DNA of 64,000 bases from Bacteroidales bacterium. Its GTDB lineage: Bacteria; Bacteroidota; Bacteroidia; Bacteroidales; ML635J-15. Positions 16,001 to 24,251 of this stretch are shown here, piece after piece (the stretch's first letter is position 1; every line of letters starts with the position of its first letter). The DNA lies in NCBI GenBank assembly GCA_017651185.1, contig JAGCDJ010000049.1, forward strand, positions 54,109 to 118,108, written 5' to 3'. The position numbers and the translations under genes are program-made. A model generated the notes under the pieces. That model made no database searches and was not told the DNA's origin. It worked only from the letters and a program-made list of their open reading frames with translations.

Positions 16001-19000
16001 AAACCGAACATATCCGGACAAGGTGGAGTCGGTGGTGGCGGTGGCGGCGGCGGCGCCGGTGGTTCTGGCGGTAGTTCCGAATGTTCAAACCTTGCATTTA
16101 GCACATCTCACGGTGCAGGAGGTGCAGGAGGTCGCGGCGGCGGCGGCGGCGGCGGATATGGCGGATTCGGCGGATTCGGCGGCGGCTCAGCATTCGGATT
16201 GTACCTATATAATACACCAGTAGGAACCATTACCGACTGTAATATCTCCACTGGCACAGGTGGCACAGGTGGCGCAGGTGGCACAGGCGGTGCTGGTGGT
16301 GCTGGCGGTGCTGGCAGTGCTGGCGGCAGTGGAAGTCACTGCTCTCTTACATGCGCAGGAGATGTATATGGTGGTGACGGAGGTCGCGGCGGCAATGGCG
16401 GTGCCGGAGGTCGCGGCGGTCAAGGCGGACAGGGCGCAAACGGCGTGGCATATAAGATTGCAAGCGTTACAAATGCAGGGCTTCAGTCTTCTGCAACCAC
16501 AGGATACAACTTCGACCTTGAAGGTCAAGCAGAAATAGTTGCTGGTTCGGACGAACACCCAATCGGAAGTTGTACTGGAATACAAATCGCAATGAGTGGA
16601 ATAACATACACCTCGTTCGGTTCTGGAGCAACCCCATCAAGCGGTGCAAGCGGAACTGTAGTTACGTATTCTACCACTGGGCTAAAGACACCAGCAGGAG
16701 CATCGGGCAACTACACCAACTTCATTAACATGATTCAGGCGGCACCAGTTATTCCGCAAATTGAGATTGAAGGCGATGATACAATTTGCTGCACAAGCGT
16801 ACACGAATATTGCCTGTCAAACGTAACACTAGACCCGTCAATTGTAATAAACTGGGACGTAACCTCATCGGTAGCGGCTATCACAAGCGTAACAACAGGT
16901 CAGTGCGTGGAAATCGAATTCAACAATACAACTGAACAAATACAACAGGCAATAATACGCGCCGAACTATCCACATCATGCTGCGGTATAGTAAAGGTTG
17001 TACTCGACACAGTTACCGTAAAACCGGGACTTCAACCATTTACTATTGAAGACGTGGTAGCATGCGAAGGCGAAACAGTAACATTAAGTGCAAACATTGA
17101 CGAAACTCTCCTCTGCAGTTTAGCATACCAGTGGAGACACAACGATACCGAAATTGGTAATTCCAACTCACAGACATTGACATTGACGAATGTTAATCCA
17201 ACATATTCAGGAGTTTATACCGTATATGCAGTAACTGACTGCGGAATAGAATCTGCAGAAGCAAATGTCACAATAAATCCAGCTCCTACTGTTGATGTCG
17301 TAGGAATAGCACCTGTTTGCGAAGGAAGCACAACAAACTTCACGATAAATTCATCGCCATCTGGCGCTACAGTAACATATACATTATCGACAGCAGAATC
17401 AACACAAAATTTCTCTGTAACAACACCATATCAGGCATCGCACACAATAAGCGGAACCACCCTACTGACAATAACGTCAATTTCCGTACCGAACGGATGT
17501 TCCGCAGAAATGAATCAGATGTACAACCTTGAACTCTACAACGACGTCACCGAAATTTTTGCTGGCGATGATGCCAACGTATGCGGTACCGAATACACTC
17601 TCGATGCTTCGTGGCCAAGCTCGGAATGGATTGGCGGATGGACAAACCCATTGCCTCCAAACGTCAGCATAAGCGACATGAGTTCGCCAGTGGCAACTGT
17701 AACATACTCAGGCACAACATATCCATACGATGCAACTCTTACATGGCATTTCGAAAACGTACATTGTCCTTCAACAGTTGTTACCGATAACGTAACAATC
17801 ACATTTGCTACGCCTCCTACAATAACGCCAGCAACAGCAGACTTGTTGGAAGGATGCTATCTGCACGACATCGAAGAGCTCACATTTGAATATGGAGGCG
17901 GAGCAACAGGCGTTTCTGTAACAGGACTTCCTGCCTATGGAATCAACTACACAGAAAATGGCAACCAGATAACAATCGGAGGAAATGTCACAGGTGTAGG
18001 CAGAATTGGATACACAATAACTACTACCGGACAAAATGAGGCCTGCGAAGAGGCATCTGTGAACGGATTCATTGACCTCGACTACTGCGACATTCCAATT
18101 GACGGTCCAAATCCAGTATGCCAAGGCGACAGAGCTACATACTCCACTATAGTTCCAGGCAGTTACTACAACTGGACAGTTCAGGGAGGAACCATACTAT
18201 CGGGCAACGGAACTGAAACTATTGAGGTTGAATGGACAACTCCAGGCGACAACATCATACGAATCGCACTGACGGGAACTAACGCTCAGCCAACCACACA
18301 TACTATCACTGTAAATCCTGTATATAGACCTATAATAGACGCAAGCATCTGTGATGGCGAAACTTACACCGAAAACGGATTCAACGAAAGCGCTACGGGC
18401 ATATACGTACTGAACCTACAGACAGTAAACGGTTGCGACAGCATCGTCACCCTCAACCTCACCGTTAATAACAATCCTACCGTTACAATTACACCTACAA
18501 ATGTAACATGCAATGGTTTCGCAAACGGTAGAATTAACACAACCGTAACTGGCGGTTCTGGGTCTTACTCATACCTATGGACCAATACAGACCAAACTAC
18601 GGCAAACATTTCATCGCTTGATGCGAACAACTATAATGTAACGGTCACCGACAATATAACAGGATGTACTGCAACATCTTCGGTTGCAATCAGTCAACCA
18701 GACGCAATGCGTATAACTATGACACCAACTGATGTACAATGTGGAATTTCACTCGGCAACCTGTCGGTGACAGTCGAAGGAGGAGAAACCCCGTATAATT
18801 ATAGATGGTCAAACGGAAGCAGCGACGAAACAATAACTAACATATTAAGTGGTGACTACACAGTAACTGTAACCGATGGCAACAACTGTACAATTGCCCA
18901 AAGCACAACGATAAGGAATATCGGCATAATACCTGCAGTAATAGAAGAACAGACTCCGATATTGTGTAACGGAAACAATACGGGCATACTTGCAGTAACT

Positions 19001-20125
19001 TCCGAAACAGCAGCAATGCCGTTCTCGAGTTGCATTTGGAGCAACGGTGCTACCTACCAGACAAACTTCAACGTAGCGGCAGGAAACTACTCTGTTACAA
19101 TAACTGACTCATGGGGATGCCAAGGAACTGCATCATACGAAATTACAGAACCACGACCAATTATTGTGAATTCAACTCAGACAAATCCGACATGCTTCGG
19201 ACAGCGCACTGGAACAATAACAGTCAACGTCACAGGCGGAGAACAACCGTACACATACTTGTGGAGCAATGGTTCACACGAAACCAACACAAGCGGTCTT
19301 GCAGCCGGCAGTTACTCGCTCACACTCACCGATGCAAACGGATGCATCGATGTCAGCAACTATTCAATAACATGGCCGACCCGCATAGCACTTACCGTAG
19401 AAACTACCGACATACAATGCTACGGCGGAAGAGGCGGACGTATTTCGGTATCAGCAACTGGTGGTACATTGCCATATGAATACTCGATTCACTACGGCAA
19501 CTTCACAATGAGCGAAGGTCCTATCTTTGATGGATTGAGCGCCGGCACTTATACGGTAGAGGTAAACGATGCATACAAGTGTTCCGAAAGTGTCACCACA
19601 AACATATTTGAACCCGAACAAATTAAGGTCACTCCGACAATTATTTCGCCATCCTGTACTGGTGGTCGCGACGGTAGCATCGAAATAGAAGTAACGGGCG
19701 GTATAGGACCATACACCTACGCATGGGCTAATTCACCAAACAATACAAATTTCATAACCGACCTAGTACAAGGAACATATAGCGTTACAGTAACAGACGA
19801 CAACGGTTGTAAGATAACCATGAATGCACTTGCAATGTACGAACATGTAGGCGAATGTATCAAGATTCCGAATGTATTCACACCAAACGATGACGGTGTA
19901 AACGACACCTGGATAATCGAAAACATAGGAATGTTCCCCGAAGCATACATTTATGTATACAACCGCTGGGGACAACTGATGTACGAAGGCCGTGGTGCTG
20001 ACGAACCATGGGATGGTCGTTACCGTGGACACTATGTACCATCAGGTGTTTATATGTACGTTGTAAATCTTGAGAACCTTGAAAAAGACAGGGCTTATAC
20101 AGGGTCTGTGACTATTTTGTACTAA
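13001..20125 (+). CDS. Giant SprB-like T9SS-exported adhesin with Gly-rich beta-helix
   Basis: About 2374 residues. A signal peptide (ILCAIGLVLPLLSIS) follows the ATG at 13001, which I prefer to 12968. Next come Ig/PKD-like modules with CEGSTLNLSC-type openings, a beta-helix start (IVSALTMSECSGAIIRMAEG), a nested globular domain (about bases 14920-15580), and the helix resuming at YAIHLNNCTNYELTRCQLN. A Gly/Ala/Ser-rich block fills about 15680-16440, then more Ig-like modules, six SprB repeats of about 75 residues (about 18480-19840; TPYNYRWSNG-type cores ending VTVTD), and a C-terminal type B T9SS sorting domain (VFTPNDDGVNDTW, then YNRWGQLMY). It should be secreted by the T9SS and act at the surface in adhesion or gliding. 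The six repeats and the sorting domain are clear; ligand unknown. Confidence 0.9.
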   Translation: MRNFILCAIGLVLPLLSISQSKIDYERLEVLRAIPIGEMTADEREEYASLKASGADVHFYSENTLKQLRSGVSADFCNEALAFCTDEGSYSFPAGTSSTQATDFSSGGENIACCYTTPSPAWFYMRIDNPGDLLIYMEHSNGYDIDFVCWGPFTAASAEELVRTRCTGGLNTSTSNGSHRPDNGNHSGNMGGYPDGNIIDCSYTTEDTEWCYIPNAQSGQWYIFLITNYSKQAGTIIFNSQHQNWLNGQATTDCNIIANVTSNSPLCEGSTLNLSCSNINNATDYRWYFNGANQNATGTLIGTGTAVSRTNVTTAMTGWYELQISTPSRTNSFYTYVIVTGKPNITAISATPSEICAGENIQLSVTANNANSYSWSTGANTPNTNDSPTSSTRYFVTVTNVTTVYNPQTSTNETNTCYDLNNVDVVAHPSPTVAIQPGYVRLCANNDVTLSTVVSNCDNCHYTWSSGDGDSPEINVAPTSSTTYSVTVNTDLGCTGETSMSVDVIDASSMNDCNVVYVDVNGSGSGMTPSDPTDIVSALTMSECSGAIIRMAEGIYEIDYPLDLVSNVTIEGGYFDNFNKKKSTAGATTIRRTNTNVLGSANAPAVVAIQGDAVSGFRLQDITIETEDARNDLPSGSIVATTYSCSGWTFETATAAYSNIPHTSSNLIGSFGDDASLPITLPFDFTLCGTTYFSGTELYVCSNGFINFGDAPSSTLSAPNTSSILAFLHDLYPPYRDNGAEIYYNYTGGVLTIEWFNLSPYTSSCRTSSYTENFQIKLYENTNVIEIRYGNINPCPDVTHTPRVGVRDGQTGSTKYVSVSSDWSNPTDVASAVACTYNSTCKPANGLVYRFTPNLSPSDELVVVATNYGVSNYAIHLNNCTNYELTRCQLNPGTAGNGKQGIAGNPGEAANGNTHGGSGTQQGGNGATSSGSSGSNASNYNSSNGKGGSGGSNGSAGDAGSWCDADDGGDGSAGSAGSAGITGTTGTTRSIIASDFDEYFKPNISGQGGVGGGGGGGGAGGSGGSSECSNLAFSTSHGAGGAGGRGGGGGGGYGGFGGFGGGSAFGLYLYNTPVGTITDCNISTGTGGTGGAGGTGGAGGAGGAGSAGGSGSHCSLTCAGDVYGGDGGRGGNGGAGGRGGQGGQGANGVAYKIASVTNAGLQSSATTGYNFDLEGQAEIVAGSDEHPIGSCTGIQIAMSGITYTSFGSGATPSSGASGTVVTYSTTGLKTPAGASGNYTNFINMIQAAPVIPQIEIEGDDTICCTSVHEYCLSNVTLDPSIVINWDVTSSVAAITSVTTGQCVEIEFNNTTEQIQQAIIRAELSTSCCGIVKVVLDTVTVKPGLQPFTIEDVVACEGETVTLSANIDETLLCSLAYQWRHNDTEIGNSNSQTLTLTNVNPTYSGVYTVYAVTDCGIESAEANVTINPAPTVDVVGIAPVCEGSTTNFTINSSPSGATVTYTLSTAESTQNFSVTTPYQASHTISGTTLLTITSISVPNGCSAEMNQMYNLELYNDVTEIFAGDDANVCGTEYTLDASWPSSEWIGGWTNPLPPNVSISDMSSPVATVTYSGTTYPYDATLTWHFENVHCPSTVVTDNVTITFATPPTITPATADLLEGCYLHDIEELTFEYGGGATGVSVTGLPAYGINYTENGNQITIGGNVTGVGRIGYTITTTGQNEACEEASVNGFIDLDYCDIPIDGPNPVCQGDRATYSTIVPGSYYNWTVQGGTILSGNGTETIEVEWTTPGDNIIRIALTGTNAQPTTHTITVNPVYRPIIDASICDGETYTENGFNESATGIYVLNLQTVNGCDSIVTLNLTVNNNPTVTITPTNVTCNGFANGRINTTVTGGSGSYSYLWTNTDQTTANISSLDANNYNVTVTDNITGCTATSSVAISQPDAMRITMTPTDVQCGISLGNLSVTVEGGETPYNYRWSNGSSDETITNILSGDYTVTVTDGNNCTIAQSTTIRNIGIIPAVIEEQTPILCNGNNTGILAVTSETAAMPFSSCIWSNGATYQTNFNVAAGNYSVTITDSWGCQGTASYEITEPRPIIVNSTQTNPTCFGQRTGTITVNVTGGEQPYTYLWSNGSHETNTSGLAAGSYSLTLTDANGCIDVSNYSITWPTRIALTVETTDIQCYGGRGGRISVSATGGTLPYEYSIHYGNFTMSEGPIFDGLSAGTYTVEVNDAYKCSESVTTNIFEPEQIKVTPTIISPSCTGGRDGSIEIEVTGGIGPYTYAWANSPNNTNFITDLVQGTYSVTVTDDNGCKITMNALAMYEHVGECIKIPNVFTPNDDGVNDTWIIENIGMFPEAYIYVYNRWGQLMYEGRGADEPWDGRYRGHYVPSGVYMYVVNLENLEKDRAYTGSVTILY
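15680..16440 (+). repeat. Gly-rich low-complexity segment inside the adhesin
   Basis: Runs of GGN codons encode Gly-Gly-Ala/Ser/Thr repeats in two or more blocks, interrupted by a beta-helix rung (GLYLYNTPVGTITDCNIST). The GGC/GGT triplet runs are prone to slippage and give misleading open frames on both strands. Confidence 0.85.
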
Positions 20126-20147
20126 ACGAAACAATTTGTTTTTCAAT

Positions 20148-20180
20148 AAAATCGGGCAGTTTCTACTACCCGATTTTTTT
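20148..20180 (+). terminator. Rho-independent terminator of the adhesin gene
   Basis: AATCGGG and CCCGATT form a stem, followed by seven T residues, 22 bases after the stop codon. Confidence 0.8.
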
Positions 20181-20204
20181 ATGCACATATAAATCAAAAA
20201 CCAA

Positions 20205-20391
20205 GTCCTTCGGGATTTGCACTCCCGAAGGCAAGAGTATAAGGATATTCTATCCGCTAAACATTGCACAATATAAAATAATCCGTATATTTGTGACAAT
20301 TATATTTTAAACGAAAGGTAAGATTATGAAAAAGAATATTTTAATATCAATACTCGTTGTAGCAATGGGTGTATTGGCATTTGTAGGGTGC
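20205..20391 (+). repeat. Promoter/signal-peptide cassette, copy 1
   Basis: About 187 bases nearly identical to 21477-21662: a CCTTCGGGA/TCCCGAAGG stem-loop (20207-20231), a promoter, and the 5' end of a lipoprotein gene through its signal peptide. Similarity stops just after the lipobox cysteine. Confidence 0.85.
20264..20293 (+). promoter_or_regulatory. Promoter of the first cassette lipoprotein
   Basis: TTG (20264-20266), 19 bases, then TATATTTG (20286-20293), matching the Bacteroidetes -33/-7 arrangement. The ATG at 20326 is 32 bases downstream. Confidence 0.6.
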
Positions 20392-21084
20392 GGTCAAGGA
20401 ATTTTTGCCAAGTTCAAACCCAACGAAGACCTTTTTGAATATACTTGCTATGACAAAGGTAGTTATTGGGTTTATGAGGATTCGGCAACTCATAAAACTG
20501 ATAGTCTTGTTGTTATAACAAAACCCATTAAGACGGTAACAAATGCCGATTATGGCTCTGATATTACTACAAAAACATTCCGTTTTCAATATGTTTATGC
20601 AAGCGAAATTGTAAATGTTAAGGATACTTTTATTTTTGAACCGACAGTTCATGGATATTTGCTGTATTATACTGATTTGGGTTGGAATCCAGAATGGTTT
20701 TACACATATCCTTTTCCGTATAACAATAATGGAAAAAATTTTCGTGGTTCATATATGCTTGGTTATATCAATATGCCAACTCCTATTGATGATTCTGAAG
20801 GGAAAAATGCCTGCATAACAAATGCAATGCCTTGGTGTGACAAATATTATCAGTCTTATGTTGTGGAAACTAACAAATATTATGATGTAAAAAGAATTGT
20901 AACAATAAGCAATGCTCGAGATGAACTATATACTGGCAGATCTCATTTTGATTCAATTGTTTCATACTGGGCAAGAAATATTGGTGTTGTGCGCTGGGAA
21001 TGTTACGATTCTACATCATCGGTCATAATGAACTTGGTAAGATATGATGTTAAAAATTTAAAGAAGAAAGACTTAAAAAACTAA
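20326..21084 (+). CDS. Putative lipoprotein, duplicated signal-peptide cassette, copy 1
   Basis: A 252-residue protein with a lipoprotein signal peptide ending in the lipobox FVGC (Cys about residue 22). The mature part has many Tyr, Asp and Thr residues (LFEYTCYDKGSYWVYEDS and similar) and probably folds as beta sheets; I recognise no family. Its first 22 residues are almost the same as those of the gene at 21597, but the mature parts are unrelated. Base composition is AT-rich with T/A-ending codons, unlike the neighbouring adhesin and mut genes. The next gene starts 4 bases after its stop, so both are probably one transcript. Confidence 0.7.
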   Translation: MKKNILISILVVAMGVLAFVGCGQGIFAKFKPNEDLFEYTCYDKGSYWVYEDSATHKTDSLVVITKPIKTVTNADYGSDITTKTFRFQYVYASEIVNVKDTFIFEPTVHGYLLYYTDLGWNPEWFYTYPFPYNNNGKNFRGSYMLGYINMPTPIDDSEGKNACITNAMPWCDKYYQSYVVETNKYYDVKRIVTISNARDELYTGRSHFDSIVSYWARNIGVVRWECYDSTSSVIMNLVRYDVKNLKKKDLKN

Positions 21085-21088
21085 TAAA

Positions 21089-21514
21089 ATGAAAAAAATA
21101 ACATATATATTATGCTATCTGATAGTGTTTTTATTACTATCAGCACACATAAAAATAGTTAGTGCGCAAAGCGGAGATACTGTGTATTTCAATCAGCAGA
21201 CCCCTGTTATTGGAAGGATTGTTAATACAGAAGTTCCTATAGCATCTACATTTACAACTTATGCAAAAATATATTTTGGAGACACTGTTACAATTGATAG
21301 TTTATCATACTTATTACCAGCAGATTTTATTATATCCGATGCAACTATTATTGTCGGAACATACTATCCTTTTGATAGCGTTACATTATGCATTTCCATA
21401 CAGAATAATGATTATAGTAACTTGCCATTTTATCCTTGTGAGTTTTCCTGTATGGTTAACTATACAACACATCCCCGTCCTTCGGGATTTGCACTCCCGA
21501 AGGCAAGAGTATAA
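21089..21514 (+). CDS. Small secreted protein, 3' end formed by repeat sequence
   Basis: A 141-residue protein with a signal peptide (YILCYLIVFLLLSAHIKIVSAQ, cleavage probable after SAQ) and no lipobox cysteine. The mature part is short and beta-rich, with no family I know. The last dozen residues (PSGFALPKARV) are encoded by the start of repeat copy 2, so the original 3' end has probably been lost or replaced. It may be a truncated remnant rather than a working gene. Strongly AT-rich. Confidence 0.5.
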   Translation: MKKITYILCYLIVFLLLSAHIKIVSAQSGDTVYFNQQTPVIGRIVNTEVPIASTFTTYAKIYFGDTVTIDSLSYLLPADFIISDATIIVGTYYPFDSVTLCISIQNNDYSNLPFYPCEFSCMVNYTTHPRPSGFALPKARV

Positions 21515-21662
21515 GGATATTCTATCCGCTAAACATTGCACAATAGAAAATAATCCGTATATTTGCGACAACTATATTTAAACAAAAGGAAAGATTATGA
21601 AAAAGAATATTTTTATATCACTACTCGTTGTAGCAATGGGAGTGATGGCATTTATGGGTTGC
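21477..21662 (+). repeat. Promoter/signal-peptide cassette, copy 2
   Basis: Second copy of the sequence at 20205-20391, with a few substitutions and one single-base indel. It begins inside the 3' end of the preceding gene and includes the same CCTTCGGGA/TCCCGAAGG hairpin (21479-21503). Confidence 0.85.
21558..21565 (+). promoter_or_regulatory. -7 promoter motif of the second cassette lipoprotein
   Basis: TATATTTG, 31 bases before the ATG at 21597, inside repeat copy 2 and preceded by the same TTG element as copy 1. Confidence 0.55.
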
Positions 21663-22208
21663 GAAAGAGAACAGATTGTTCCGAATGGAGGGCAATCACA
21701 GCAAAGAACCGAAGATTCACTGATAAATCAACAAAGTGATACAATTGTGCAACCGAGTCAAAATGTAGAATTTACAGCCGTCGAAATAGAATTGCCTAGA
21801 AATATACGAGATGGTGTTAACTGGGGAATATCCGTTTATGGTCATTCTGTTTATTGTGATGATGATTCCATTTATTGTACTCCTATAGAAGTGCCATACA
21901 TAATAAACTCACAAGAAGATTTTGAAACATTGCTTGGCAGGTGTCATGCTTCGCTTCCAATATTGGATTTTGAAAAAGGTTCGCTTGTTTATACTCGCTA
22001 TACTCCATTAATGTGGCCTGTTCGCATTATAACAAGTCTAACAAGATCTGATTCGCTTCCAGATACGTATAATTTATTAATAGATATTTGTGATGGTGAT
22101 CTTGATGGAAGTGAAGATTATGATGTTGCATATTATGTAGTACCAAAGTTAAATGGTAACGAAATTATAAATGTAATAAAAAATGAATATGATTATACTG
22201 GAGAATAA
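21597..22208 (+). CDS. Putative lipoprotein, duplicated signal-peptide cassette, copy 2
   Basis: A 203-residue protein with a signal peptide almost identical to that of the gene at 20326 and the lipobox FMGC (Cys about residue 22). After it comes a polar Gln/Ser/Asn-rich linker (about 25-55) typical of surface lipoproteins, then a compact domain of unknown family. Only the export module is shared with the first copy. AT-rich codon use. A strong terminator follows, so this ends the cassette region. Confidence 0.68.
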   Translation: MKKNIFISLLVVAMGVMAFMGCEREQIVPNGGQSQQRTEDSLINQQSDTIVQPSQNVEFTAVEIELPRNIRDGVNWGISVYGHSVYCDDDSIYCTPIEVPYIINSQEDFETLLGRCHASLPILDFEKGSLVYTRYTPLMWPVRIITSLTRSDSLPDTYNLLIDICDGDLDGSEDYDVAYYVVPKLNGNEIINVIKNEYDYTGE

Positions 22209-22232
22209 ATTGATTAGCAATAAAACATTCAG

Positions 22233-22267
22233 AAAACAGCAGGAAATTTTCATCTGCTGTTTTTTTG
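22233..22267 (+). terminator. Rho-independent terminator of the lipoprotein region
   Basis: AACAGCAG (22235-22242) pairs with CTGCTGTT (22254-22261) and is followed by a T run. Confidence 0.85.
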
Positions 22268-22309
22268 TTTTTTAAACTTTTAAACATATTCCTATATTAA
22301 AAAAGGTAT

Positions 22310-22317
22310 TAACTTTG
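22310..22317 (+). promoter_or_regulatory. -7 promoter motif of mutAB
   Basis: TAACTTTG, 24 bases before the mutA ATG at 22342. It overlaps the upstream TTG codon, so the longer frame is not the real start. Confidence 0.55.
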
Positions 22318-22341
22318 CACCCTAAAAATATTTCTGTACAA

Positions 22342-24243
22342 ATGGAAGAAAAATTATTTCAAGAATTTCCTCCCGTGCCGACCCAAGAATGGGAGGATGC
22401 GATAATCAAGGACTTAAAAGGCGCCGACTACGAGAAGAAACTCGTATGGAAAACTCAGGAAGGATTCAATGTCCGCCCCTACTACCGCGCCGACAACCTA
22501 AATGACATAAAATATTTGGACTCGAAGCCCGGTGAGTTCCCGTTTGTTCGTGGAACCAAAGGCAACAACAACTGGTTCATCCACCACGGCATCTGCTGCT
22601 GCGATGGAGACTACGCTAAAGCAAACAAGGAAGCAAAGTTGTTGCTCACCAAGGGTATCGAATCGTTCGGTTTTTACATCGACAACACAAAAGTCCAGAC
22701 CAAGGAAGATTTTGCAACTCTGCTTGCCGACATCAACATCGAAAAGAACCCTGTTTCGTTCATCGGTTGCTGCCTGAAGACATCGGAAACTTTGAAAAAT
22801 TTCCTTGCATACGTTGATTCGTTGGGAATTGACAAGGACAATGTAATAGCAAACTTCGACTTCAACCCGCTGAAGAACCTCACCACAAAAGGTTTCCTCT
22901 GCGAGGACAAGGCTTTCAAGTTGCTTGCTGAATGCGTGAAGATGGCTAAGGACTACAAGAAAATCCGCGTTATCTGCGTTGACGGATACACATTCAACTG
23001 CGCAGGTGCATCTTCGGTTCAGGAACTTGCATTCTCGTTGTCGGAAGGTAGCGAATACCTTTCACGCCTCACCGATGAAGGTCTTACCGCCGAAGAAGTT
23101 GCAAAGAAGATGTTCTTCTCGTTTGCAGTTGGAAGCACCTACTTCATGGAAATTGCAAAGTTCCGCGCTGCTAGAATGCTGTGGGCAAACATAGTTGACG
23201 TCTACGGATGCGAATCGGAATGCGCAAAGAAAATGAAGATTCACGCTACCACAAGCGAATGGAACCAGACAGTTTACGATGCATACGTTAACATGCTTCG
23301 TGGCACTACCGAGGCAATGAGCGCAGCAATCGCCGGTGTTGACTACTTGGAGGTTATGCCTTACGACTTCCCGTTTGAAGTTCCAACCGACTTCTCGAAC
23401 CGTATTGCTCGCAACGTGCAGACCATCCTGAAGGAAGAATCTCACTTCGACAAGGTTGTTGACCCAGGTGCAGGTTCGTACTACATCGAAAATCTTACAA
23501 ACTCGATAGCAAATTCCGCTTGGGAATTGTTCAAGACCGTTGAAGATGGTGGCGGATTCGTTGCCAAGTTCAAGGAAGGTTTTGTTCAGGCAGAAATCAA
23601 GGCTGTTTCGGACAAGCGCGACAAGAATATCGCAACTCGCCGCGAAACCCTGCTTGGAACCAACCAGTTCCCGAATTTCAACGAAAGAGCGGAAGCTAAC
23701 ATCACAAAGGAAATCGTCTCGCGCGATATTCCAACCATAATGGGAATGGTAATGCCGGAAGCTGACTGCTGTTCGCACGAAAAGGTTGCCGAACCGCTGA
23801 AGCCCTACCGTGGTGCAGAAGCATTCGAAGCACTTCGTCTTGCAACCGACCGCAGCGGCATAGAGCCAAAGGCATTTATGCTTACATTCGGAAACCTTGC
23901 AATGTGCCGTGCAAGAGCACAGTTCTCATCGAACTTCTTCGCAGTGGCTGGCATAAAGGTTATGGACAACAACCGCTTCGCAACAATCGAAGAAGGCGCA
24001 AAGGCTGCGTTGGAATCGAAGGCACAGATAGTTGTTGCTTGCTCTGCTGACGATGAATATGCAGAAGCAGTTCCGCAGATTGCAGAACTCCTCGGCGACA
24101 AGGCAATACTTGTTGTAGCAGGTGACCCCGAATGCCGTCCAGCACTCGAAGAAAAGGGAATCAAGAACTACATCCACGTAAAGTGCAACGTTCTCGAAAC
24201 CTTGAAGGAATATCAGAAAATGTTAGGTATTAACGAATTATAA
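22342..24243 (+). CDS. mutA: Methylmalonyl-CoA mutase small (beta) subunit
   Basis: About 633 residues, matching the small subunit of the heterodimeric mutase: a TIM-barrel-like N-terminal part ([26 protein letters not shown] near the start, quoted in part) and a flavodoxin-like C-terminal part without the cobalamin motif DxHxxG. It is structural for the complex and does not bind B12. With MutB it interconverts succinyl-CoA and (R)-methylmalonyl-CoA on the propionate/succinate route common in gut Bacteroidales. MutB starts 8 bases downstream. C- and G-ending codons suggest strong expression. Confidence 0.95.
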   Translation: MEEKLFQEFPPVPTQEWEDAIIKDLKGADYEKKLVWKTQEGFNVRPYYRADNLNDIKYLDSKPGEFPFVRGTKGNNNWFIHHGICCCDGDYAKANKEAKLLLTKGIESFGFYIDNTKVQTKEDFATLLADINIEKNPVSFIGCCLKTSETLKNFLAYVDSLGIDKDNVIANFDFNPLKNLTTKGFLCEDKAFKLLAECVKMAKDYKKIRVICVDGYTFNCAGASSVQELAFSLSEGSEYLSRLTDEGLTAEEVAKKMFFSFAVGSTYFMEIAKFRAARMLWANIVDVYGCESECAKKMKIHATTSEWNQTVYDAYVNMLRGTTEAMSAAIAGVDYLEVMPYDFPFEVPTDFSNRIARNVQTILKEESHFDKVVDPGAGSYYIENLTNSIANSAWELFKTVEDGGGFVAKFKEGFVQAEIKAVSDKRDKNIATRRETLLGTNQFPNFNERAEANITKEIVSRDIPTIMGMVMPEADCCSHEKVAEPLKPYRGAEAFEALRLATDRSGIEPKAFMLTFGNLAMCRARAQFSSNFFAVAGIKVMDNNRFATIEEGAKAALESKAQIVVACSADDEYAEAVPQIAELLGDKAILVVAGDPECRPALEEKGIKNYIHVKCNVLETLKEYQKMLGINEL

Positions 24244-24251
24244 GAAGACCT

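Noticed and set aside
15720..16538. Repetitive GGC/GGT DNA that could be taken for a CRISPR or tandem-repeat locus
   Set aside because: The units are triplet-based, in frame with the adhesin, and there are no spacer-like unique segments of even length.
20126..20325. Possible small gene in the gap after the adhesin ending in PSGFALPKARV
   Set aside because: The same residues can be read here as in repeat copy 2, but no start codon precedes them within a plausible frame; it is only the repeat.
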